From: Pelomonas candidula
GTDB lineage: Bacteria > Pseudomonadota > Gammaproteobacteria > Burkholderiales > Burkholderiaceae_C
Length of the DNA stretch: 64,000 bases
Assembly (NCBI RefSeq): GCF_043555985.1
Contig: NZ_JBIGIC010000008.1
Span: 1-64,000, forward strand
Direction: 5' to 3'
Each line of letters starts with the position of its first letter. Positions within the stretch are counted from its first letter, which is position 1. A program made the position numbers and the translations under genes. Shown piece by piece: positions 15,607-23,532 of this stretch. The notes under the pieces are model-generated. The model was not told the DNA's origin. It was given only the letters and a program-made list of their open reading frames with translations, and searched no databases.

Positions 15607-18545
15607 CGTTGTAGTCCTTGCTCTTGGTCGAGGTCATGGTCGCGCTCGTGGTCGCGACCGGCGTTGTTCGAGGATTCCATGCTGCCGGCGAGGCCGGCCC
15701 AGTAGTCTTCCTCTGGGTCGTGGGCCGGAGTAGGCGCCGACACCGAGGCCTGCGCTTCGGGCTCAACGTCACGCTCGGGTTCGGCTTGCGCAGAGCCAGG
15801 CGTAGCTTCAGCATCCGCATCCCGCTCTTGCCCCTGGCTGGACGCAATGGACGCAGCAGGGACACCAGGCTCAGCCTGGTCGAGGTCAACCTCAGGTGCC
15901 GGCGCGGCCTGCATGGGCTCAGGCGCATGCGCCTGCGCTTGCATCGGCTCGGGCTCGGGTCCGCCATGGCCTAGCTCGGGGTCTGCGTCGGGCTGCGGTA
16001 CCTGGGTCAATCCCGGTTCCGAAACCTGGCTCGGTTCCTGGCTGGCGCTGAGCGCCGGTTCGTTCGAGGCCTGTACGCGCCCAAGGTCAGCCTGGTGCGC
16101 GGGCTCGCGGGCGAGCTTGTCCAGTTCGGCGTCGGACGAATCGCGAGCACCTGGACCCCAGTCGTACGGCTTCTCGGCCTCTCTGCTCGGCACCACGGCT
16201 GCGACGGGCTCAGTTGTGCGTTCCTGCCCGTCAGCCTGCTTGATGAGCCCTGCGGGCGGCTCTGCAGCCTGAGCAGCTTCAGGCTCCGCCTGGCGTGCCT
16301 TGTCGCCGTCGCTATATCCCCACGAGGGTTCCTGCTCGGTAATCCTAGCCGGCGTAGCCGCCACGGGCTGAACTGGCGCCTCTTCCCGAGATTGCTCAGG
16401 CAGAGAGACCGCGGGCTGAACAACTTGGGCCGCGTCACGCTGCTGGTCACCGTCACGCGACTGGGTCTGCTCCGGCGCCGGCACGGTGGAAGCCGCCGCC
16501 AGAGAGGCCTGCAGTTCCTCGCTGGCGCGCTCGGGCTCACGGGCGGCAACCGGCGCGACCTTGGGCTCGTCCTCGCGAACCGGTCGCGGCTCATGCGCCA
16601 ACTGCTGCGCATTGGCGACGTCACGCTGGAGCTGGGCCTCGTTCTGGACGTGTTGCTGCAGATGGTCGCTGTGCGACAACGCGCGCCAGTCCTTCGCCGG
16701 CTTCGCGCGGGCGGGCTCTTGAGTGCCATTTTGGCGCACGGGCTCCGCGGCAACTGCACGCTCCGGAGCTTGGTCCGCGCGAGCGGGCGCCTTCTCGGGC
16801 GCTGCAGTCTTTTCAGGTGCCTTGCGGTCAGGCTCGGACGGCCTTTGCTCCGGCGCGCGAGCCTCATCACGGCTCGGCTCCCTGCCCTGGGCCTTCTCGG
16901 GCTGCTTCGCCTGTCCGGCCGACTTGTCGCGCGCCTGGGCAGCTGCTCGCTCACGCTCTTGTTTCTGGGTGTCGAGCTGCTTGAAGTAGTCCCTGAGCCC
17001 CGGGATGCGGTCCTGCATCCCCATCTGATGCGCCGTCTCAGCCATCGAGCGCTTGTAGTCCTCGCTGCCTCGAATTGAAATGGTCCCGGTGAAGCGCTCG
17101 CTCGCGAGCGTCAGCGCAGCGCGCCGATTCAGTTCATCATGACGGTCGAGCACGGCAATGCGACGACCGTAGTCTGCAAAGGCCTGCTTCTCGGGCTCAG
17201 ACGCCTTGCTGTAAACGACACGGTCGCGTTCGAGCTTGTGGACGTAATCCTGGATGGGCTTCGGCTCCGGAGGCTTGGCCAAGCGCTCAGGATGACGTAC
17301 ATCGCCACGCTCAGGCTCACGCGCTACGCGCCGATCCTCTCGGCCAGCCCGCTTGTCCTTCTCAGGCTGTTGGCCGGTCTGCCGGTCAGCCACATTCCTG
17401 CTCCGGGCCCGCTCCTTGGCTTCAAGTTCCTGGCCCCACAGGTCCAGAGCCGATGGGCGGTTGCGCTCGGCTTCACGGTGTCGCTCGGCCTCGCGCTGCA
17501 ACTGCACGCTTCTCTCCGAGACGAGGCGATTTTCTTCCGACCTCCGGCGTTTGAGCTCGTCGCCATACTGCTGCTCGCGCTCCAGCGCAGTGTCTCGCCA
17601 CTGGCTGTTCAAGTCCCGGTCGAACTCGACCAAGCGTTGCTGCTCGGCAAGGCGGTCGTTGAAAGCCTGATATGCCCGCGCTTCGTGCTGCTCGCGGTAT
17701 TGCGATGTGCGCGACGCCAGCCAGGCCTGCTTCTCTTGCAGATGGTACGTTCGGTCGGCCTGCTCGAAACGGAGCTGAATGTCCAGGCGCGTCGCCTGGT
17801 CCAGAAACTTTCGGTCGACAACGGGCTCCGAACGCTCCTTGACGGAAATGGCGGCCAGGCGGTCGGCAGCCAGCTTGTCGGCCTCTCGCGCACGCTCAGC
17901 CTCGTTCTTCAGGCGGTCGATGGCAGTCTCGCGAGACTGCTTGGCCTGGAAAATGCGCTTGCGCTCCGAATCGTCGATGGTCCGGTCAGCCAGGCGCACC
18001 TTGTCCTCCTCGTTGGCTGCGTAGTCGCGCGCCAGGAGACGGTTCTTCTCGTCGTCGACGGCGCGTAGGTAGCGCTCGCGGCTCTCGAGATAGTCATGGG
18101 AGTACGAGTCGCCGCACTCTCGGCTGTAGCGGTCGAGCTCGCGCCCGGTGTCGCGCTCGAAGCGCTCGACCTCACGGTGGAAGTCCGCCGAATGCTCCAG
18201 GCGGCTGAGGCCGGCAACGCGGCCGAGGTCTCGCTCGAGCACCTGGCGATTGCGCTCCACGTGGCGCTCGCGGTCACGCGCAACAGCTTGCGCGTGCTGG
18301 ACTCGGGAGCGCTCGATGGCGTGCTCGTGCAGGGCGCGCTGCGTGTCGCGCTCCTTCTCGAGGCGCTGGATGTGGCGTTCGCGGCCACGAGCGTCCTCAG
18401 GCGCCGTGGAGATAAGCTGGCCATCGTTGCCGCGGCGCACAAGCGCGCTACGGTCCTCGAATTCCTGATTTGCGATTCGGCGCGTCTCTTCAGCGCGCCG
18501 CAGGGCTCGAATCTCCTCGTCGGTCAGCTGCCGGTTAGCGAGCAT
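15603..18545 (-). CDS. Large charged coiled-coil protein with LPD7-type domain
   Basis: 980 residues. Residues 1-460 are almost pure Arg/Glu/Asp coiled coil (ERDTQRALHEHAIERSRVQ and similar). Residues about 470-520 (RRAALTLASERFTGTISIRG, then YKRSMAETAHQMGM) match the large polyvalent-protein-associated domain 7 known from relaxase-linked and phage polyvalent proteins. The rest is a Pro/Glu/Ala-rich disordered tail. It overlaps the 209-residue gene by 11 bp upstream and the 68-residue gene by 4 bp. Probably a transferred or relaxosome-associated protein; the exact role is unknown. Confidence 0.7.
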   Translation of the reverse strand: MLANRQLTDEEIRALRRAEETRRIANQEFEDRSALVRRGNDGQLISTAPEDARGRERHIQRLEKERDTQRALHEHAIERSRVQHAQAVARDRERHVERNRQVLERDLGRVAGLSRLEHSADFHREVERFERDTGRELDRYSRECGDSYSHDYLESRERYLRAVDDEKNRLLARDYAANEEDKVRLADRTIDDSERKRIFQAKQSRETAIDRLKNEAERAREADKLAADRLAAISVKERSEPVVDRKFLDQATRLDIQLRFEQADRTYHLQEKQAWLASRTSQYREQHEARAYQAFNDRLAEQQRLVEFDRDLNSQWRDTALEREQQYGDELKRRRSEENRLVSERSVQLQREAERHREAERNRPSALDLWGQELEAKERARSRNVADRQTGQQPEKDKRAGREDRRVAREPERGDVRHPERLAKPPEPKPIQDYVHKLERDRVVYSKASEPEKQAFADYGRRIAVLDRHDELNRRAALTLASERFTGTISIRGSEDYKRSMAETAHQMGMQDRIPGLRDYFKQLDTQKQERERAAAQARDKSAGQAKQPEKAQGREPSRDEARAPEQRPSEPDRKAPEKTAAPEKAPARADQAPERAVAAEPVRQNGTQEPARAKPAKDWRALSHSDHLQQHVQNEAQLQRDVANAQQLAHEPRPVREDEPKVAPVAAREPERASEELQASLAAASTVPAPEQTQSRDGDQQRDAAQVVQPAVSLPEQSREEAPVQPVAATPARITEQEPSWGYSDGDKARQAEPEAAQAAEPPAGLIKQADGQERTTEPVAAVVPSREAEKPYDWGPGARDSSDAELDKLAREPAHQADLGRVQASNEPALSASQEPSQVSEPGLTQVPQPDADPELGHGGPEPEPMQAQAHAPEPMQAAPAPEVDLDQAEPGVPAASIASSQGQERDADAEATPGSAQAEPERDVEPEAQASVSAPTPAHDPEEDYWAGLAGSMESSNNAGRDHERDHDLDQEQGLQR

Positions 18546-19164
18546 TCAGACCCCCGCCGGCGCCCTGCGAGGCGCGGAACATCGAAGCCTGGACACCGAT
18601 GCGCAGCAGCGTGGCCTCCGGGAGACGCGAATAGCTGTCGTGCAGCTGCTGCTTGGTGACAGTCACCACGGAGCCCTCGATGTCGGCGCCAGCGATGACG
18701 CCATCCTGGTCGGACCACAGGGTGTCGAAGCCATCGACAGCGAAAACATCGGTGCGCACGCGAGCCACCGGGTCCCAGCTGAAGTCGAAGTAGCGTCCAT
18801 AGTCGAGCCAGCCGTCGATGGCACGCGACATGTCGTAGGTGTCGCCCATCACCGCGGCGAGCTCACCGTTGTTGGCCTCATACAGGAAGAACAGGTTGTC
18901 GTACTCCTCGTCGCGGTAGGCGATGAGACCCACAGCGCGAGCCACTCGGCCATGAATGCGGTTGTCGACGGAGATGCGAACAGGCATGCTGAAACCGAGG
19001 TCAAACGAGCCCTCGCCGGGTGCCATCAAGCTGTGAGTCGCCTTCCGGCAACCAAGGCGCATCGCAGCACTCAGCGCGTAGCGGCCGGCGAACTTGATAT
19101 CCTGGTCGGGAGCAGCGTAGTTCGACACCGCTCGAATCAAAGTAGTCTTGGGATTAGGGTACAA
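18535..19164 (-). CDS. Backbone protein of the LPD7 operon, unknown
   Basis: 209 residues, cytoplasmic-looking alpha-beta composition (FDLGFSMPVRISVDNRIHGR, YDNLFFLYEANNGELAAVMG). No signal peptide; no family recognised. First gene after the 19192 promoter. Confidence 0.65.
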   Translation of the reverse strand: MYPNPKTTLIRAVSNYAAPDQDIKFAGRYALSAAMRLGCRKATHSLMAPGEGSFDLGFSMPVRISVDNRIHGRVARAVGLIAYRDEEYDNLFFLYEANNGELAAVMGDTYDMSRAIDGWLDYGRYFDFSWDPVARVRTDVFAVDGFDTLWSDQDGVIAGADIEGSVVTVTKQQLHDSYSRLPEATLLRIGVQASMFRASQGAGGGLNAR

Positions 19165-19191
19165 AGGTGACTCCTCAAGCTGAGTGAATAC

Positions 19192-19220
19192 AGTGTATCA
19201 CGTGCTGCCCTTTTTTGCAA
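19192..19220 (-). promoter_or_regulatory. Backbone promoter/operator site 2
   Basis: TTGCAA, 17 nt, TACACT; operator CGTGATACACT (19192-19202), one mismatch from a perfect palindrome. Confidence 0.8.
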
Positions 19221-19240
19221 GCTTGAGACGCCCAGAAGAG

Positions 19241-19266
19241 AAAAAGCCACGGCGAACCGTGGCTTT
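19241..19266 (-). terminator. Rho-independent terminator
   Basis: AAAGCCACGG-TTCG-CCGTGGCTTTTTC on the minus strand. It ends the 90-residue gene and insulates promoter site 2. Confidence 0.85.
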
Positions 19267-19292
19267 GCTGGGGACGAAGAGGCCGCTGCTGC

Positions 19293-19565
19293 TCAGCGGT
19301 CCTTCTCGGCGACGTGGCTGGCGATGATGCCTTTGATGACCGGGTCCGTGACGGGCGGGACCTGGTAGCCCGGGATGTCCTTCACGAGGTCCTTCTCCGG
19401 ACGACGTGCGTTGACCAGGCTCTGGTTCATCTCCTGCAGGCGGTCGACCTCCTGCAGCGTCTGCCGCTCGACCTGGGTGCATAGGCCATGCTCGTACATC
19501 ACAGCATTTGCGGCGCGCAAGGCCTTGACTCGGTCGAGAGCGTAATTGGCGGTTTGAACATTCAT
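19293..19565 (-). CDS. Small helical protein, unknown
   Basis: 90 residues, start at 19565 with AAAGGAG seven bases upstream. Helical (ALDRVKALRAANAVMYEHGL) with a C-terminal VPPVTDPVIKGIIASHV segment. Monocistronic, bounded by a terminator downstream and a variant palindrome upstream. No family recognised. Confidence 0.65.
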   Translation of the reverse strand: MNVQTANYALDRVKALRAANAVMYEHGLCTQVERQTLQEVDRLQEMNQSLVNARRPEKDLVKDIPGYQVPPVTDPVIKGIIASHVAEKDR

Positions 19566-19600
19566 GGGGAAACTCCTTTCGATTCCCTGCAATGTGCATA

Positions 19601-19615
19601 CATGGTTTCACCATG
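19601..19615 (-). promoter_or_regulatory. Variant operator upstream of the 90-residue gene
   Basis: The perfect palindrome CATGG-TTTCA-CCATG sits where other operons carry AGTGATACACT, with the same downstream GTATGC context. No good -35 is seen; possibly a diverged or differently regulated promoter. Confidence 0.45.
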
Positions 19616-19636
19616 TATTCACGAATACAGGCTGGA

Positions 19637-22555
19637 TTACTGAGCGGCCATCGCGACGCGTTGGGTGGCGACCTTCTGGGCTGCCGTCACCTGCGGGGCG
19701 ACTTCGGCGACCTCGACGTCGATGGTGTCCTTGTTCTGCAGGAAGCCCAGTTGGTGCGTCAGGATGACCTTGTCGGTCTGGAACAGGCCCTGGTTGTTGG
19801 TCACCACGATGGCCTTGCCCACCGACATGCCCATGTCCGCCTTGTTGTAGGTCGGACGCATCGTCGGCTCCGAGACACCCGCATCGCGGCCACCCAGGCC
19901 TTCCGGCACCACGCCCTTCAGCGCGTTGCCGACGAACGAGGCGAACCGGCCTTGCGGCGCGTACGCGTTCACCCAGTCCTCGCCGTGGACGTACATCGCC
20001 TCGTAGGCCTCCTGACCGCTCGCAGCGTGCGCCTTGCCCAGCGGGTCAGCCATCGAGCGAATCAGCGGCTCGACGCGACCGTGCACCAGCGGGTGCGATT
20101 GCTTGAGCAGGTCATCGTCCGAGATGTCGGCAGGAACGATGTTCTCGCTGATGCCGCCCAGGACTTCCTTGCGCCAGGCCAGGACACCTTCGTAGGCGTT
20201 GTTGTCCTGGATGTAGGCCTGCAGCGTGTCCGGCGTGATGCTCTGAAGGTAGCGCAGGGTGTCTGGGTCTTCCGACGCCAGGAACACCTTCGAGCGCAGC
20301 TGAGCCATCATGTTGTAGGCGGCCTTCTCGCTGCCCAGAGCCATGATGAGCGCCGAGATGGTCTGCGTGGCGAAGATGAAGCTGAAGCCGAACGCGCGCG
20401 AGGTGTTGATGTACTGCGCTTCCGAGAACGTGCCACCGGAGGTGACGAACTCTTGGCACTCGTCGCCGACGGCGATGAGCTTGCTGTACTTGCCGATGTC
20501 CGGGTCCATCTCCTGCCGCAGGGCACCACGGTGGTACAGGCGAATCTTGGCCATGATGGTCACGATTCGAGCCACGTCACCGTAGCGGAACTTCGACAGC
20601 GTGAAGTTGGTGACGGTGCGGTTGTCCCACAGGCGGTCGATGTCGAGGATGTTGCCGCGGGCCGAGCCGAAGCGCTCGCGGATGTCGTTCTCCGAGATGA
20701 AGTCGCCCATCGAGTCCGCCACGTTGGCCAGGAAGCCGCCGACGGTGTTCTCGCTGAACTGCGTCATCAGGTCACGACGCAGGAAGTCGATGGCCGCGGT
20801 CAGCTCGGGGCCACAGTAGGCGGCGATGTACTTGCGCTTCTCCTTGTCGCGGACGTTCTTGATGATGGCCTCGATGACCTTGAACAGGCGGCCGTCAGGT
20901 ACGCGAGCCGACATGGCGAGCTTGTAGACGCCGTCATCGGAGTAGATGCGGTCGCCGGAGTTGGCAACTTCCGCCAGGCCTTCTTCGGTCAGCTCGTACA
21001 CGCGGGCGATGACGGTGGCCGCGTAGCGAACCTTCGCGCCCATGCTGTCCCAGAACGGGTCGCCCTTGCTCGCGCCGCTGGCCTTCTGCGCCATCGCTTC
21101 GGACTTGACCGCGCACACGATGACCGGGGTGAGGCCGTCGTACAGGTCCAGGCCAAACTCGTTCTTGCCGGTACCGATGTTGCGCGACACCCAGCCGGCG
21201 TCCTTGGCCAGGCGGTTCGCATCGTGGTGGAGCGCCGCCTTGGGGTCGAAGGTAACCATCGACGCCGTGAGCGGGCGCTTGCCAGCGACGGCGAGGTCGA
21301 TTTCCGACTGGTCGAACGGAGCCCGCATCACCTGGGCCATCAACGGGATGAGGATGGAGTACGACTTGCCCGAGCCGGTGGCGCCAAGGATGATGACGCC
21401 GCCACGCGAGAGGTCGTCCGTGGTCATGCAGACGGGCTGGCCCTCCATGTACGAATGGCAGGGGTGGACGCCGTGCAGCAGGGCGTGGCCGGTACCGATG
21501 CCAATCTGAATCACCGGGTTCTTGTCGCGCAGCGCCAGGCGCAGCGAGTCGCGCAGCGCCGTCAGGCCGCCGGCCGGGTTCTTCTGCTCTTCCTTCGCAC
21601 GAGCCGTGGCCAGGGATTGCACCGTGCGCAGGGTCTCGTCGCTGTTGACGCGGTGGTGCGCGAAAGCCGCCACGCTCTTCACGTGCAGAGCCTTCTCGGC
21701 CAGCGTGGTCAGCGACCAGACGGCGAAGCCAACAGCCGAAGCAGCGCCAGCAACCAGCGCCAGGACGAAGCCGAGGAACTGGGATTGCGTCTGGCCAGCC
21801 ATACAGTGGAGCAGGCACAGCATGATGCCGACGCCGAGCAGCGCCGCAACCGACGGCACGTACGAGGCGGTCTCCTGGACGCGGCGCAGCGAGGCACCGT
21901 AGGCACGCTTCAGGTCCGCATCGGTCAGGTAACGGAAGCAGTAGAAGCTCAGCGGGTCGCCGCTGATGAGCTTGTCGTGCATGAAGACCGACGGCTCCAT
22001 GTGCGACGGCAGGCTCTCGTGCAGCTCGAACTGCCCCTGCAAGGCGCCCAGCTCGTCCTTCCACATCGGCCACCGCTTGCGCGCAGCCTCCTTGAGGTCG
22101 CCGCGCGTCAGCGGGCTGGGGTCGTTCTTGAACGCCTCGCCCAGCCGGAACAGCATCTCCTTGCCGAACTCGGCTTCGCTGTCGACGCCCAGCTGCTTCA
22201 GCACGTAGGCATAGAAGCGCTGGCCGACCGCCTGGACCGACATCATCGAGATGAAGCGCTCGAGGAGCGAAGGGTCCTTCTCGCGGGTGGCCACGTCACC
22301 CAGCACGTCGACGCGCACCTTGTTGCGCGCGTCGAGCAGGCCGTGGCGGAACGTCATCAGGCCACGCAGCAGGATGCCGCCGACGATGAGGATGCCGATA
22401 CCCAGCGGCAGCATGACCGCGACGGCAGGCACGCCACCGCCGCCACTCTTGCCGATGGCCATCGCCATGAAGCCGCCGAGCATCAGCAGCAGCATGAAGG
22501 CGTGCATCCACCACGGCATGTCAGCCATGGGAGCAGCATTGTTGGACTTTCTCAT
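19637..22555 (-). CDS. Type IV coupling protein-like ATPase (TraD/TrbC/DotL type)
   Basis: 972 residues. Two N-terminal membrane segments (about 14-36 and 42-62) and a second pair near 230-275. The ATPase core has Walker A (VIILGATGSGKS) near residue 390 and Walker B (LIAVGDECQEF) near 693, followed by GFSFIFATQTISALI, the usual coupling-protein motif block. Such ATPases dock the relaxosome to the type IV secretion channel and help pump DNA. It is longer than typical VirD4 and the membrane layout recalls the TrbC/DotL branch. AGGAGG precedes the ATG; it follows the 287-residue membrane gene by 11 bp. Confidence 0.85.
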   Translation of the reverse strand: MRKSNNAAPMADMPWWMHAFMLLLMLGGFMAMAIGKSGGGGVPAVAVMLPLGIGILIVGGILLRGLMTFRHGLLDARNKVRVDVLGDVATREKDPSLLERFISMMSVQAVGQRFYAYVLKQLGVDSEAEFGKEMLFRLGEAFKNDPSPLTRGDLKEAARKRWPMWKDELGALQGQFELHESLPSHMEPSVFMHDKLISGDPLSFYCFRYLTDADLKRAYGASLRRVQETASYVPSVAALLGVGIMLCLLHCMAGQTQSQFLGFVLALVAGAASAVGFAVWSLTTLAEKALHVKSVAAFAHHRVNSDETLRTVQSLATARAKEEQKNPAGGLTALRDSLRLALRDKNPVIQIGIGTGHALLHGVHPCHSYMEGQPVCMTTDDLSRGGVIILGATGSGKSYSILIPLMAQVMRAPFDQSEIDLAVAGKRPLTASMVTFDPKAALHHDANRLAKDAGWVSRNIGTGKNEFGLDLYDGLTPVIVCAVKSEAMAQKASGASKGDPFWDSMGAKVRYAATVIARVYELTEEGLAEVANSGDRIYSDDGVYKLAMSARVPDGRLFKVIEAIIKNVRDKEKRKYIAAYCGPELTAAIDFLRRDLMTQFSENTVGGFLANVADSMGDFISENDIRERFGSARGNILDIDRLWDNRTVTNFTLSKFRYGDVARIVTIMAKIRLYHRGALRQEMDPDIGKYSKLIAVGDECQEFVTSGGTFSEAQYINTSRAFGFSFIFATQTISALIMALGSEKAAYNMMAQLRSKVFLASEDPDTLRYLQSITPDTLQAYIQDNNAYEGVLAWRKEVLGGISENIVPADISDDDLLKQSHPLVHGRVEPLIRSMADPLGKAHAASGQEAYEAMYVHGEDWVNAYAPQGRFASFVGNALKGVVPEGLGGRDAGVSEPTMRPTYNKADMGMSVGKAIVVTNNQGLFQTDKVILTHQLGFLQNKDTIDVEVAEVAPQVTAAQKVATQRVAMAAQ

Positions 22556-22566
22556 GCTGGGCCTCC

Positions 22567-23430
22567 TTACTTGGTGAGCGACGTCGTGAAGGCGCCGCGA
22601 ATCTGGTCGAAATTGATGCGTGCGTAGTTGGGCGCCACGTACACCTTGTCGGGCTCAACGCCGGGGATGTTGGTCACCGAGTTGATGACGTTCGGCGCGC
22701 CATTGCCGCGGCTGGACTGGTCTTGCATGATGGCCAGCCACACCTTGCGGGTGCCGTTGTCGTCGACGACGGCCGTGAGCAGGATGGTGTGCGGCATCAC
22801 CGTCGTGAACTGCACCGGCTTCGTCCATGCGACGTCGGCCTTGAGGGCCTGAGCGAAGTCGGGCGTCGTGCCGCGGTCGATGGCCCAGAAGGCATCGCCC
22901 CACATCTTGAGCGACTCCGGAGTGAGCAGCTGCGGGGCCGGCGTGGCAGGTAGGTTGGTGTCGGCCACGCCCTTGTCGACGAAACCGGCGAGGATGCGCG
23001 GCGCCTTCTCGGCCATCTCACGACGCTGCGACTCGATGAGTTGCGCGGCGGCGGCCTGGGCTGCGGCAGCTTCCTGGGCGCGCTTGGCGTCGGCCTCGGC
23101 CTTGACGCGCATCTCCTCGGAGCGGCGCTCGGCCTGCCAGTTGTTGTACATCGAAGCGCTCTTGACGCCGAAGTACGGCACCAGCACAGCGCTGGCGAAG
23201 AACGCGGCAGCGACAAGGCGATTGCGCAGCTTCGTCTCCGACGGCAGGAAGTGCAGGTCCTCGGCGTCGACGTGGTTCAGCTGACTCGAGCGGGTGTGAC
23301 CCTTCGAGAGAATCTTGGTCTCACCGATGGGCGGGCTGAAGCCACCCACGGTAATCGCCTTGAGAGGCGTCGTCGTCGCTCGAGCAGCTTTCGCCGCCGG
23401 CGTTTCGACCAGTACGTTTTCAGCAGGCAT
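22567..23430 (-). CDS. Single-pass inner-membrane protein next to coupling ATPase
   Basis: 287 residues. An N-terminal cytoplasmic stretch of about 70 residues, one membrane segment (VAAAFFASAVLVPYFGV), a short Ala/Glu coiled coil and a periplasmic domain (FTTVMPHTILLTAVVDDNGTR). The topology resembles DotI/IcmL/TraM-like or VirB8-like transfer components, but I cannot assign one. Start at 23430 with GGAGG eight bases upstream. First gene of the operon from promoter site 3. Confidence 0.7.
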   Translation of the reverse strand: MPAENVLVETPAAKAARATTTPLKAITVGGFSPPIGETKILSKGHTRSSQLNHVDAEDLHFLPSETKLRNRLVAAAFFASAVLVPYFGVKSASMYNNWQAERRSEEMRVKAEADAKRAQEAAAAQAAAAQLIESQRREMAEKAPRILAGFVDKGVADTNLPATPAPQLLTPESLKMWGDAFWAIDRGTTPDFAQALKADVAWTKPVQFTTVMPHTILLTAVVDDNGTRKVWLAIMQDQSSRGNGAPNVINSVTNIPGVEPDKVYVAPNYARINFDQIRGAFTTSLTK

Positions 23431-23473
23431 CAGTGGCCCTCCATTGGTGAACAAAAGGAAGAAAGGTGAGGAC

Positions 23474-23502
23474 AGTGTATCACTGTGTATTCAATGAGTC
23501 AA
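23474..23502 (-). promoter_or_regulatory. Backbone promoter/operator site 3
   Basis: TTGACT, 17 nt, TACACT; operator AGTGATACACT at 23474-23484. Drives the membrane protein and coupling ATPase. Confidence 0.8.
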
Positions 23503-23532
23503 GCCGGCGCCGGTCGAGCGGCACCAGCCGGC

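Noticed and set aside
14993..15967. Upstream in-frame extension of the 14423-14992 lipoprotein gene
   Set aside because: It runs across two other genes and a promoter; the lipobox start at 14992 with ATGA overlap explains the gene.
19592..22627. 1011-residue plus-strand frame opposite the coupling ATPase
   Set aside because: Valine/histidine/arginine-rich shadow; the minus-strand frame has Walker A and B and a ribosome site.
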